Shown here: piece by piece, positions 26,401-35,616 of the stretch
Layout: every line of letters begins with the position of its first letter
How positions within the stretch are numbered: the stretch's first letter is position 1
Assembly: GCF_013299185.1 (NCBI RefSeq)
Contig: NZ_JAAFKG010000009.1
Coordinates: 1 to 64,000, forward strand
Length of the DNA stretch: 64,000 nucleotides
Origin: Microcoleus sp. bin48.metabat.b7b8b9.023
GTDB taxonomy: Bacteria; Cyanobacteriota; Cyanobacteriia; Cyanobacteriales; Microcoleaceae
Reading direction: 5' to 3'
Program-made: the position numbers and the translations under genes
The notes under the pieces: generated by a model
What the model was told of the DNA's origin: nothing
What the model saw: the letters and a program-made list of their open reading frames with translations, nothing else
The model's database searches: none

Positions 26401-27204
26401 CTAAACGCGCCGAATCAAGGTAATCCCATCCCTCAGTGGCACTAAAACCTGCTCTACGCGCGGATCGTCAACTAGAGCTTGATTGAATTGGCCGATCGCA
26501 ATTCCATTAGCAGTAGCAGTACCTGATACATAGGGCTGTCCCTGCATCAGAGTATTATCCGCACAAATCAAGCCATTGGGTGCCAACAAACTTGTGGTGA
26601 GCAGTAAATCGAGATAGTCTGTATATCCAGCTTTATCAGCATCGATAAACACCAAATCGAACACTTCTCCAGCAGCAGCTAATTGTTTCATTGTTTCTAA
26701 AGCCGGTGCCACCTTCACTGAGATTTTGTGGCCAGCAGTCGATTCGTTGAAACACTTTTGGGCAAATTCAGCTACATAAGCATCTACTTCGCAGGCTACC
26801 ACTTCTCCATCAACAGGAAGGGCTTCAGCCATCGCTAGTGCTGAGTAACCAGTAAACATCCCGATTTCCAGCACGCGCTGTGCCTTCGTCAGATGGACGA
26901 GAAATTTCAGCATTTGCCCTTCCACATGGCCCGAAAGCATCTCTTGTTCCAAGTGGCGCACTGTCTCGCCGTCGGAGAATCGCTTACTCCAATCTTCTGA
27001 TTGGGTGCGCTTGACTAAGGTGGCTAAAGCGGGAGATTCCGCTGTGGTACAAAGGTTCAGGTAAGGATCGAGACCATTTGCTAATTCGTAGGCTTGTTGT
27101 AATTCTGCCTTGAAAGCTCGATCGATCGCATCAATTGACTCTACCTGCTGGACAAGACTTTCCAGTTTAGCTGCTAAAATCCCGACTGGGGTAACAGGTC
27201 TCAT
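26401..27204 (-). CDS. mysB: MysB, O-methyltransferase making 4-deoxygadusol
   Basis: 267 residues with a class I SAM methyltransferase fold of the caffeoyl-CoA/catechol OMT type. Motif I is RVLEIGMFTGYSALAMAEAL, the following acidic strand is VACEVDAYVAEFA, and the metal/substrate motif is VFDLVFIDADKAGYTDYLDL. In the mycosporine pathway it methylates the MysA product to 4-deoxygadusol. Only 2 bp separate it from mysA, so translation is probably coupled. Confidence 0.92.
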   Translation of the reverse strand: MRPVTPVGILAAKLESLVQQVESIDAIDRAFKAELQQAYELANGLDPYLNLCTTAESPALATLVKRTQSEDWSKRFSDGETVRHLEQEMLSGHVEGQMLKFLVHLTKAQRVLEIGMFTGYSALAMAEALPVDGEVVACEVDAYVAEFAQKCFNESTAGHKISVKVAPALETMKQLAAAGEVFDLVFIDADKAGYTDYLDLLLTTSLLAPNGLICADNTLMQGQPYVSGTATANGIAIGQFNQALVDDPRVEQVLVPLRDGITLIRRV

Positions 27205-27206
27205 CT

Positions 27207-28445
27207 TTATACCCCGGCTGTGGAAAGAGTCCCAACTTTGTCCAATACCACGTACATATTCTCGCCATCACCATTGCGCGGATAGCCATGACAGATTTTT
27301 TGATGCACCGCTAAGGATTCATCCAACTCAGTGCGAGTCAAATCGTTCATGAAAAAGCATTCACCAATGGGGCGGGGTGCTGCCGCACGTTGAAGGCCGT
27401 CACGGGTACGGGCGATGGATGTTGTGGCTTTCCAGAGCAATTCTGATGTGAGATGAGGGCTATCAATTGCTAGTCCGAGGCGACTCATTAATCCTAAGAT
27501 GCGATCGCGATCGGCGATCGAAATGTAGCCCCGTTGTTGAGCAATCGTCGCCGAAAAAGCCATATCGATAGCGACACTGTGGCCGTGGAACATCGGAATT
27601 TCCGGTGTTAGTTCCAACGTCGGGCTCCAGGTGTGACCATAGGCAATCACTCGATCCAAATCTAGCTCATGTAGGTTTGGTACTTCTAATGCCAGCATTG
27701 ACTGAATCGCATTATACGTTAAGCGATGTGCCACTTCTCGCAGTTCCGATGTGCCATCTAGATACCCAAAATGGCTGTGCAGCAATGCTTCGCCGTAGTT
27801 TTCCAACAACTCAAAGATTTCTGTGTTGCCAACAACTGCGATCTTAATTAACTCTGCCATGCCGTTGCGTATTTGGTCGATCGGCAGAGTTTTCAGGAAG
27901 GAGAAATCTAAAATTACTTTCTGCGAAGCGTGGTAAGCACCAAGGCGGTTTTTCAGTTTACCGTGATTCACAGCTACCTTGATCGCCACACTCGCATCAA
28001 TCAGCCCAATCAGGGTTGTTGGTACGCGAATGTAGTTAGTCCGACGGCGATAGGAGGAGCAGGCAAAACCTGTTACGTCAGTAGTCAATCCACCACCAAC
28101 CACCAATACAGGTTCTTTCCGCACCAGTCCGAAATCAACGAAGGCATCTATGATGCTTTCAAAAGTTGTTAAGGTCTTATCCGGTTCCTTGATACTCACT
28201 GGAAAGACTGTTAAATCTATCTCGTGATACTGGAAGTAAGCGTGCATCTGCTTGCCGTACAAACCATACACTGTCTGGTCTACAACCATTAGACAGCGAC
28301 CAAATTGCCGATAGCTATCGGCAATCTCTGGATTTTCGAGTTTGAAAGCGCCATCTACATATAGTAGACTGAAATCAATTTTTTCGTACCCTTCAATGTG
28401 AAAAGCGCGATCGGTGGCTGTAAATGTAGCTTGAATGTCACCCAT
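27207..28445 (-). CDS. mysA: MysA, demethyl-4-deoxygadusol synthase (sugar phosphate cyclase)
   Basis: 412 residues of the dehydroquinate-synthase-like sugar phosphate cyclases. NAD-binding [20 protein letters not shown] and [20 protein letters not shown], the lysine-rich [13 protein letters not shown], the metal-site [11 protein letters not shown] and the histidines in [12 protein letters not shown] and [11 protein letters not shown] are all present. With mysB-D adjacent, the substrate is expected to be sedoheptulose 7-phosphate, as for DDG synthase, and not DAHP. It is the first gene of the cluster, and the 485-bp region upstream probably contains the UV- or osmotic-responsive promoter. Confidence 0.93.
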   Translation of the reverse strand: MGDIQATFTATDRAFHIEGYEKIDFSLLYVDGAFKLENPEIADSYRQFGRCLMVVDQTVYGLYGKQMHAYFQYHEIDLTVFPVSIKEPDKTLTTFESIIDAFVDFGLVRKEPVLVVGGGLTTDVTGFACSSYRRRTNYIRVPTTLIGLIDASVAIKVAVNHGKLKNRLGAYHASQKVILDFSFLKTLPIDQIRNGMAELIKIAVVGNTEIFELLENYGEALLHSHFGYLDGTSELREVAHRLTYNAIQSMLALEVPNLHELDLDRVIAYGHTWSPTLELTPEIPMFHGHSVAIDMAFSATIAQQRGYISIADRDRILGLMSRLGLAIDSPHLTSELLWKATTSIARTRDGLQRAAAPRPIGECFFMNDLTRTELDESLAVHQKICHGYPRNGDGENMYVVLDKVGTLSTAGV

Positions 28446-28565
28446 AAATTTTTTTCACTTTCGTGTTGGTAAGTAACGGTAAGTATCCGGGCGAACCTCA
28501 AACTTATCAATCCCTTTGTTGGTAAGCTTCCTAGGTATTAACTGGACAAATTTATTATTTAATAT

Positions 28566-28623
28566 TACGTTAACAATTGACCTGAAAATTTACTTTCAGA
28601 CCTGTTTGTTAAGAATACGTTAA
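28566..28623. promoter_or_regulatory. Direct repeats and hairpin upstream of mysA
   Basis: TACGTTAA occurs at 28566-28573 and again at 28616-28623, exactly 50 bp apart (about five helical turns), with CAGCA-TTTA-TGCTG at 28636-28649 next to the second copy. They lie 120-200 bp upstream of mysA and might be activator sites. The rest of the 28446-28930 gap is AT-rich and shows nothing else. Confidence 0.3.
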
Positions 28624-28930
28624 ATACTGTTTGTACAGCATTTATGCTGAAAGCCATCCTAGGATCGAGTTGAGACGGCCTCAATGCTTACACAAAACTT
28701 AACATAACGAATTTCTCATATTTGTGCAACCAAATTTAGATAAATCTCATAAAACTGTTGAGGAATATTAGATAATGGGCGATTTTTAGTTAAAAAATTT
28801 ACAGATAAATCAGTATTTAAGGAAATTAATGTATTATAGAATACTCAGTAAGTCGAAGAGCGATCGCGATTGACAATAAATGTATAAAATGATACTGAAA
28901 ATTCAGGGAGTGTTTTAAAGTCAATTCAGC

Positions 28931-29614
28931 TTAGGCTGGAAACACCAAAGACAAATCCAGAGACAAATCGGGAAAACCCGGAATTACAACAGCCTCATTT
29001 TGCAGAGCGACTCGTTTGGATCGATAATTGAAATCCCCTTGTCTTTCTTGATAAGGTTCGCTGTGCATTTCCAGTTGACTACCGACTAAGGAATGGCAAT
29101 TTAATAACTTAAGCAATCTCGATCTTTCAATCCTTGCCTGCAAAGCTAGCGGGCGTAAAGATGCTGAAATTATTGAATTTTCATTCCTAAATTAAATATC
29201 CAATAATTAGTAATCCCAGCTTCAGCATAGAGAGATAACTTAGTTCTTTGATCGTACTTTAAAGTAGAATCAGAAACCTCAATTACCAACAAGATATCCG
29301 CCGATTCTGGGTGAGAAGCTAAATAATTATCATCGCGATTGCGGGCGATAACCACATCAGGTTCTGGTTCGCTATCTGTAGTAGACAAAATAATCGGCTC
29401 TTGTGCGCGCAGATGAGCAATTCTTGCGATTAAAATGACTAATTCCTGAAGTAAAAGAGTGTTACAAACAGAGTGAAACGTAGTTTTAGCAGCCTTGATA
29501 ATAAGTAAGTTCTCCGCGAATCAATTCAACTCGCTCATCAGGACTGAAAAATCCCAGTTCTCCTAAACGGTGATATTCTGCGATCGAGAATCGTTTTGCA
29601 GTTACAGTAGTCAT
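28931..29614 (-). pseudogene. Decayed Uma2/DUF820 gene with at least two frameshifts
   Basis: Read from ATG 29614, the first frame gives TTVTAKRFSIAEYHRLGEL and continues to GEL near 29500. The family sequence then continues in another frame (FHSVCNTLLLQEL, DSEPEPDVVIARNRDDNYLA, ILLVIEVSDSTLKYD, ITNYWIFNL) to a stop near 29170. The C-terminal part (LEMHSEPYQERQGDFNYR...DLSLVFPA) lies in a third frame ending at 28931. Together they rebuild an ordinary Uma2 protein of about 200 residues, so the gene is dead. The second break contains about 50 bp that do not fit the family. Confidence 0.8.
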
Positions 29615-29720
29615 AGCTTTGCTTACCTAGTATTCTACAAGCGATGAGCGAGGCGGATCCTCTGGATCTCGATTCCCAGGCAGAGCCGGGGAACCAGTTG
29701 GCATGACATAATGATATGTA

Positions 29721-30269
29721 TTAAGCCCGATCGCCCGGGAGCACTTGAACAGCAGCAGCCTCCGGTAATCGATCGTAAGAACTTCCACCCAAACCATTAA
29801 CTTGACGCATCAAAGTGCCCATTTCCAAAGCACTCATCCCATAATTCCAGCCCAAATTGCTCTTAATTCCCGCCCTTTCCAAAGCTTGCTGCATCGTGTC
29901 AGTCGTCACCACCCCAAATATCACCGGTACTCCTGTTTGAAACGCAGCCGCAGCAATTCCCTTAGAAACCTCACCAGCTACAAAATCGAAATGCGGAGTT
30001 TGACCGCGAATTACCGCACCCAGACAGATTACCGCATCGTAGCGGCCAGACTGAGCAGCTTTGCGGGCAACCAAAGGAATTTCAAAACATCCGGGAACCC
30101 AATAAAAATCAACTTGATTTCCATGAGGATTGATATCAACTCCGTGGCGTTTCAAACAATCTTGGCATCCTTCCAAAAGTTTGTTGACAATCAAATCGTT
30201 AAAACGACCGATGACTATCGCGAATCGCAAAGATTCTGTTTTAGTAAAATTTCCCTCGAAAACTGCCAT
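29721..30269 (-). CDS. ribH: 6,7-dimethyl-8-ribityllumazine synthase
   Basis: 182 residues; the usual enzyme is about 155, and the extra length is a C-terminal tail. Family motifs: [54 protein letters not shown] (with the catalytic His), [17 protein letters not shown] and the closing [11 protein letters not shown]. It condenses the pyrimidine amine with dihydroxybutanone phosphate in riboflavin synthesis and assembles as pentamers or 60-mers. psbZ lies 228 bp upstream on the same strand, a pairing often seen in cyanobacteria. Confidence 0.93.
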   Translation of the reverse strand: MAVFEGNFTKTESLRFAIVIGRFNDLIVNKLLEGCQDCLKRHGVDINPHGNQVDFYWVPGCFEIPLVARKAAQSGRYDAVICLGAVIRGQTPHFDFVAGEVSKGIAAAAFQTGVPVIFGVVTTDTMQQALERAGIKSNLGWNYGMSALEMGTLMRQVNGLGGSSYDRLPEAAAVQVLPGDRA

Positions 30270-30497
30270 AGTGCTCTAATTTTAGATTTTAGGTTTTAGA
30301 TTTTAGATTTTTGTTTGCAAGAAGGCAAAAGTTAGAAAGCAGAAACATCTGATTTTAATCTGGAGTGCACAAACATACAGGATCGCGCGGGTTGAAAAAT
30401 TTTTAGTGGGTACCGAATACCGAATACCTTCAAAATTCTGGTTGATGCCTTCAGCCTTCTATCTTTTACCTTCTTTATTCGATAGCGATGGGCGAGC

Positions 30498-30689
30498 TTA
30501 AACCACCAAAAAGTTTAATACAGCCACTGCAATAACCAGCAAAAACCACAGGCCTGAACCTGCAAAAATCAAGGTTTTAGACTGATTCCAGTTTTGGGGA
30601 GAGGCATAAGCCACAGGCACGCCAACTACCATCACAAAAGACAGCAGTACCAGAGCCAGTAAAACAACTTGAAACACAATTGATAACAT
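30498..30689 (-). CDS. psbZ: Photosystem II core protein Z
   Basis: 63 residues with two membrane helices ([20 protein letters not shown] and [20 protein letters not shown]) joined by a short loop [14 protein letters not shown]. This is the exact PsbZ (Ycf9) plan and near the usual length of 62. PsbZ sits at the edge of the photosystem II core near CP43 and helps stabilise it and its interaction with antenna. A clean AAAGGAG precedes the ATG. Confidence 0.93.
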   Translation of the reverse strand: MLSIVFQVVLLALVLLSFVMVVGVPVAYASPQNWNQSKTLIFAGSGLWFLLVIAVAVLNFLVV

Positions 30690-30820
30690 TTTTTCTCCTT
30701 TCGATATAGCCGTGCGTTGACTAGAAATAGTTTGTGGTAATCTGGATGAAAATTCCAGATTATAGTTTTTGACCCGCTCAAAAACGGGTTGGCTTCCCCG
30801 ACTTACGTCGTGGAGATTTC

Positions 30821-30899
30821 AAGATTTTAGACCAAAGTTGCATCTCCCAGATCGATCTGTGGAGTAAATCTAAAATCTAAAATTTAAAATCGACTGACT
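30821..30899 (-). repeat. ATTTTAG dispersed element, copy 2
   Basis: On the minus strand it reads CAGTCGATTTTAAATTTTAG and TTTAGATTTACTCCACAGAT, then a hairpin around CAGATCGATCTG, the same order as at 20211-20293. It fills part of the 538-bp gap between psbZ and the DHH/CBS gene, which also holds CCACGAC-GTAA-GTCGGGG (about 30797-30813), possibly an old IS200/IS605-type end. Confidence 0.6.
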
Positions 30900-31227
30900 C
30901 GATTGCGATCGCAATCCAGAAATTGTCGGTTGATTGATACGAAAGAGACTGTGCAAATTCGGGCGTTGCGCGAACAGGCGCCAGTGGCTCTTGAGATTTG
31001 CATCAATTTTATCATTGTTCGCTACTGCACAGAAAACTGGAAAGCTTAAGTTATAGTCCACAGTCGTGTCAACTTAAAATCAAACCATCAGTCCAACTGT
31101 CCGACAAGGGTTTTAACTCCTGGCGGTCTTTCGGGCTAAGCTTTAAGCATTGACTATAGTGCGATCGCCCGGTATCAAAGCCCCAGAAATTGCTAATGTG
31201 AGGGTGAGAGATGCGGGATTTTCGGCT

Positions 31228-34104
31228 ATGGACTTAGTTTTGTGCCACACAACAGCAGATTTTGACGCCTTAGGCGCAGCGGTGGGACTTTGCGTGCTGC
31301 GCCCCGGTAGCAGAATTGTGCTGACTGGGGGCTGTCACCCGACGGTGCGGGATTTTTTGGCGCTGCACCGCGACGAGTACCCGCTGATCGAACGCCGATC
31401 GGTCAATCCGCAACAAATTCGATCGATTAGTATAGTAGATGCTTCGGGGCGCGATCGTTTGGGAAAAGCCGCCGAATGGCTGGATTTGCCACACCTCAAC
31501 GAAATAGCGGTTTTTGACCACCACCTGCAAGCCGATTTGGACATCCCCGCGACTGTTACCCAAATCGAAGCTGTCGGCGCAACCACCACATTAATTGTCG
31601 AAAAACTCCGGGAAAAGCTCAAAAATTCAGCAGAAAACGGCGATACAACATCCCAGCTTTTACCTTCAGAAGCCACAGTCATGGCCCTCGGTATCCACGT
31701 CGATACGGGTTCCCTCACCTTCGAGGGGGCCACCGCGCGAGATGCAATGGCTTTGGCGTGGTTGATGGAACAGGGAGCAAGTTTGCGGGTAATCTCTGAA
31801 TATGTAGAACCCGGTTTGTCTCCGCAATTGCAGGATTTGCTGAGAGAAGGGTTGGAGAATTTGCGATCGCAAACCTTGCACGGTTATACAGTAGCTTGGG
31901 TATTGCTATCGACTGAATCTTACGTACCCGGACTTTCGGCGCTAGCTTCTCGCTTGTTGGATTTAACTGAAACCGATGCTCTACTTTTAGGCAATGTTTA
32001 TAAATTTAGCGAAAACGACAACCGCAACATCGCCCAATCGCCAGTTTCCAACCGCTTAGCTATTATCGGTCGATCGCGCATCGAAGGCACAAACCTCAGC
32101 GAATTGTTCAAACCTTTCGGCGGCGGAGGCCACGCCCGCGCCGCATCCCTCGCCACCCGAGATGTCGATCCGCTACTAACTTTAAATCAATTAGCAGACG
32201 AACTCAAAGCTCAAATCCCGCACCCTCCCACCGCCCGCGAGTTAATGTCCTCGCCAGTCCGGAGCATTCGCCCGGAAACCTCCGTGGGAGAGGCTCACCG
32301 TATCCTCCTGCGCTACGGGCATTCTGGTTTGTCAGTGGTGGATGCAGGCGATGGCGTCCCGCCCCGCAAGCTACGGCTGGCAGGCATTATCTCGCGCCGC
32401 GACATTGATATTGCCTTACACCACGGTTTCAGTCACGCCCCGGTGAAGGGTTACATGACTCCGCAGCTAAAAACGATCGCCCCGGATACCTTGCTGCCAG
32501 AAATTGAAGCTTTAATGGTGACATACGATATCGGGCGTTTGCCAGTATTGGAAAACGGCCAACTGGTGGGAATTGTGACTCGCACTGACGTGTTGCGGGA
32601 ATTGCACCAGCAAAAAGCGCGCGATAGGGGCAGTAATTCTCAATTGTCCAATTATCCTGTATCTGAGTCGGTTGAGCAGTTGTTGCGATCGGGCATTAGT
32701 AGCGAATTATGGCAATTATTGTCGATCGCAGCCAACATTGCCCAACAGCGGGGCTGGCAACTTTATATTGTCGGTGGAGCAGTCCGCGATTTACTATTAG
32801 CAAAGGACGATAAACTCGCCCTCACAGACATTGATTTGGTAGTGGATGGCAACTGCGGTACCAACGATTCCGGTGCCGGAGTCGAATTAGCCTCAGCCCT
32901 GCAAAAGCTTTACCCAGAGTCGCGTTTGGACGTTCACGGTCAATTTCAAACCGCCGCCCTGTTGTGGCACAAAGACTCTGCTTTCGGCTCCCTCTGGCTG
33001 GATATCGCAACGGCTCGTACTGAATTTTATCCCTATCCGGCTGCAAATCCTGAAGTTGAAGCGAGTTCGATCCGCCAAGATTTGTACCGCAGGGATTTTA
33101 CTATTAATGCGCTGGCTGTGCGGTTGGGTGTTAAGAGCAGCGGCGAATTGTTGGATTTTTTTGGCGGTTTGCTAGATTTAGAATCGCGGCAAATTCGAGT
33201 TTTGCACGCTAACAGTTTTATCGAAGATCCGACGCGGATTTATCGGGCTGTGCGGTTTGCGGTACGGCTGGGATTTGCAATTGAATCGCAAACTGAAGGA
33301 TACATCCGCCACGCTTTGGAAAGCGGGATTTATTACCGAATTCAGGGAGAAAACGGCAGAGCTCCGGCTTTGGAAACTCGGCTGAAAAGTGAATTGAAGT
33401 ACATTTTGCAAGCTCATTATTGGAAGGTGGCTTTGAAAATGCTGGGAGATTTGCAGGCTTTGCGCTGCATTCATCCTACTCTGGAGTTGGATCGGGAGTT
33501 ATGGCGGCGGTTGCGTTTGCTCGATCGATGTTTGAATGGAAGGAAGTTCGGCAACGGATTTCGTAACGGATTTAACGGATTGATGTTGAAAGAGGCAACT
33601 ATTGCCAATTCCCAGTTACCAATTACCAATTACCAATTCCCTGTTATCAATATTCCTGATTGGCTGATGCGGCTGGAAGTTTTGATCGCTTATTTAGCAC
33701 CGGAATATCGGGTTAAGGTGGCGGGAAATCTTCAGTTACCTGCTGACAGTATTAAGCGGCTGGAAGTTTTGGAAGCTGGAAATCAGGAATTAGCAAAGGG
33801 TTTACTGAAGTGTAATTTACCCAGTCAATTAGTGTTTCTGTTGAGGAATTATGAGTTGCCGCTGTTAATTGCGATCGCCCTGCAAAGCCCCCGCAGCGCC
33901 CGCCGCCAGATTTGGCAATACCTCACCCGGTTGGCGAATGTTGAGCCGCCTTTAAACGGCAATGACTTGAAGGATTTGGGTTACAAGCCCGGGCCTGGGT
34001 TTAAGGTAATGTTGGATGATTTGTTGGCGGCTGCGTTGGATGGCGATTTGGGCGATCGGGCTAGCGCGCTCTCTTTCTTAGCACAACGTTATCCTCAATC
34101 TTAG
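31228..34104 (+). CDS. DHH phosphoesterase-CBS-CCA tRNA nucleotidyltransferase fusion
   Basis: About 958 residues in three blocks. The DHH/DHHA1 phosphoesterase (about 1-330) has HTTADFDALGAA, FDHHLQADLD and the closing GGGGHARAAS. Two CBS domains (about 340-470) contain SVGEAHRILLRYGHSGLSVV and PVLENGQLVGIVTRTDVL. A class II polyA/CCA nucleotidyltransferase follows (about 500-950), with IVGGAVRDLLL, the catalytic DIDLVV, RRDFTINALAV and EDPTRIYRAVRFAVRLGF. Such fusions in cyanobacteria are annotated as A-adding or CCA enzymes. The DHH block may be an oligonuclease, and CBS may sense adenosine nucleotides (family knowledge). ATG 31228 is chosen over an upstream TTG. A short ACCAATT repeat is embedded in frame near 33604-33652. 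Confidence 0.85.
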   Translation: MDLVLCHTTADFDALGAAVGLCVLRPGSRIVLTGGCHPTVRDFLALHRDEYPLIERRSVNPQQIRSISIVDASGRDRLGKAAEWLDLPHLNEIAVFDHHLQADLDIPATVTQIEAVGATTTLIVEKLREKLKNSAENGDTTSQLLPSEATVMALGIHVDTGSLTFEGATARDAMALAWLMEQGASLRVISEYVEPGLSPQLQDLLREGLENLRSQTLHGYTVAWVLLSTESYVPGLSALASRLLDLTETDALLLGNVYKFSENDNRNIAQSPVSNRLAIIGRSRIEGTNLSELFKPFGGGGHARAASLATRDVDPLLTLNQLADELKAQIPHPPTARELMSSPVRSIRPETSVGEAHRILLRYGHSGLSVVDAGDGVPPRKLRLAGIISRRDIDIALHHGFSHAPVKGYMTPQLKTIAPDTLLPEIEALMVTYDIGRLPVLENGQLVGIVTRTDVLRELHQQKARDRGSNSQLSNYPVSESVEQLLRSGISSELWQLLSIAANIAQQRGWQLYIVGGAVRDLLLAKDDKLALTDIDLVVDGNCGTNDSGAGVELASALQKLYPESRLDVHGQFQTAALLWHKDSAFGSLWLDIATARTEFYPYPAANPEVEASSIRQDLYRRDFTINALAVRLGVKSSGELLDFFGGLLDLESRQIRVLHANSFIEDPTRIYRAVRFAVRLGFAIESQTEGYIRHALESGIYYRIQGENGRAPALETRLKSELKYILQAHYWKVALKMLGDLQALRCIHPTLELDRELWRRLRLLDRCLNGRKFGNGFRNGFNGLMLKEATIANSQLPITNYQFPVINIPDWLMRLEVLIAYLAPEYRVKVAGNLQLPADSIKRLEVLEAGNQELAKGLLKCNLPSQLVFLLRNYELPLLIAIALQSPRSARRQIWQYLTRLANVEPPLNGNDLKDLGYKPGPGFKVMLDDLLAAALDGDLGDRASALSFLAQRYPQS

Positions 34105-34163
34105 TCTGCTATGTCAGCAGCACCTTATTTTTTGTCAATTGATGAGCTAATACTTGCTAAATT

Positions 34164-34212
34164 TTACCAAGAAGAATGGGTTTAAACCCTCCTCCTTCGA
34201 GGGGGAAATAAA
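34164..34212 (+). mobile_element. Solo left end of a tnpB (IS200/IS605-type) element
   Basis: TTACCAAGAAGAATGGGTTT followed by AAACCC and CCTCCTTCGAGGGGG runs parallel to the left end of the intact tnpB element at 38142-38187 (TTACCAAGAAATTGGGTCTA, then a CGTCC...GGACG hairpin). No tnpB follows, so this is an end left after deletion or a non-autonomous derivative. Confidence 0.55.
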
Positions 34213-34263
34213 ACAAAATTATTCACTGTTTCAATCATCGGACTTATAGTTAGAGGTCGCTTT

Positions 34264-34306
34264 CCAACTGTCAACTGTCAACTGTCAACTGTCAACTGTT
34301 GAATGC
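34264..34306. repeat. Heptamer tandem repeat TCAACTG x6
   Basis: Six uninterrupted copies of the 7-mer in the gap before the DUF2127 gene. It is the same heptamer family as at 60960-61026 and 63550-63671, typical of filamentous cyanobacteria. Confidence 0.85.
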
Positions 34307-34411
34307 CATCTTCTATCCGTTAAATCTCGCGCAAGCGAATTCGTTGCCGAACTTATTCCTTCTTTATTCACAAGCCGATCGTCGCACATTATTGATATTT
34401 TGAGAATTTAC

Positions 34412-34867
34412 GTGAAAAAACAGCGCCCTCCTGGTTTAATCGCAATTGTAGTTTACAAAAGTTTTGTAGCAGCCCTCTTGACAGTAACTTCCGTCGCTTT
34501 GCTTTTAGCGCTGAAGAATCATCAAGCCTTGGAGGATTTTTCGGAATCGTACTTCTTAGAAAGTAAATTAAAAATAATTGAGCTTTTACTAGATAAAGTT
34601 CTAAGTGTAAAGCCTAAAACATTACTATTTAGCGGACTAGCAGCCGGACTTTATGCCGCTTTAACTGCTCTTGAAGCAGTTGGTTTGTGGTACGAAAAAG
34701 GGTGGGCGACTATTTTGGTTTTAGCGCTGGTAGGTATCAGTATCCCGCCCGAAATATATGAGTTATTTCATGGTTTTACCGTACTTAAGCTGGTGGTTTT
34801 TATCGCAAATATAGCGGTGTTTTGGTATTTGCTGCACCATTTGCCGAAGCACGGTAAGGAAGATTAA
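34412..34867 (+). CDS. DUF2127 family membrane protein
   Basis: About 151 residues with four predicted helices: IAIVVYKSFVAALLTVTSVA, KTLLFSGLAAGLYAALTALE, GWATILVLALVGISIPPEIY and VLKLVVFIANIAVFWYLLHH. The RPPGLIAIVVYKS start and GLWYEKGWA centre are typical of DUF2127. Function is unknown. The start is uncertain: GTG 34412 fits the family start (MKKQRPPG), while an in-frame TTG at 34400 would add four residues. No strong ribosome site is visible for either. Confidence 0.75.
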   Translation: MKKQRPPGLIAIVVYKSFVAALLTVTSVALLLALKNHQALEDFSESYFLESKLKIIELLLDKVLSVKPKTLLFSGLAAGLYAALTALEAVGLWYEKGWATILVLALVGISIPPEIYELFHGFTVLKLVVFIANIAVFWYLLHHLPKHGKED

Positions 34868-35616
34868 AGTTCAATACGCTTGAGTCCTAAGGTGCACCGC
34901 CATTAAAAATTACTCAAAAAAAATGACTTTTCGAGTAGCGACGCACCTGTGCCATTGTGCTTTCACAAAACAACCATGTTTGTAATATGAATTTTCAAAA
35001 CTCTTGCAACATTATTCGTAAGGTGCGGATACATCAACAATCCCTAAAATTAATCGACAATCTTGCGGCAACGAATCTTACCTACAGAGTCGATCGCACA
35101 AGCCAAACACTTGTTTTGTACACTACTTTTGATAAATGGTATAAATAGAATCCCCTTCCATAGCCTTTCTCAGCAAGATCGGGTACAAGTTGAGATTTTC
35201 CATTTTTCGATTTGAGATTGGGGATTGACGGATTGATTCGTCAATACTTCATTCTTTTGAGAATCTATATCATAATAACGACCATAAGTCAAATAAAAAC
35301 CTAAATCTTTACACAAGCCTGCCAGTGGTAAAGACTTGATAAAGAAAAGAGGGGTTATACCCCCCATGAGTTATAGTTATTGATATAGATGCACCCTGAT
35401 GGCTTTCCCGTTCCACAAGAGCGGGATTTTTATTGGCAAAAAATTGTGTTAAGTTTTGAGACAACGGCTACAGATAAAATAACTGCCAGAGGCAAAGATG
35501 ACCTGGCAGAGCAAAACCGATAACTAGGGCGCCGATCGTCGATCGAACATCCAGCCTAAAGAAAGCTAAACAACCCAAAGGCGGTAGCATAGTTTGGGAA
35601 CCGGCATCAACTAAAG
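34868..35616. other. Gene-free interval with a MITE end and a terminator-like hairpin
   Basis: About 750 bp. At 35159-35185 ATAGCCTTTCTCAGCAAGAT repeats one end of MITE-like family B with no partner end found. At 35406-35431 TCCCG...CGGGATTTTTA is a terminator-like hairpin on the plus strand with no gene just before it. No convincing coding sequence is seen. Confidence 0.45.
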
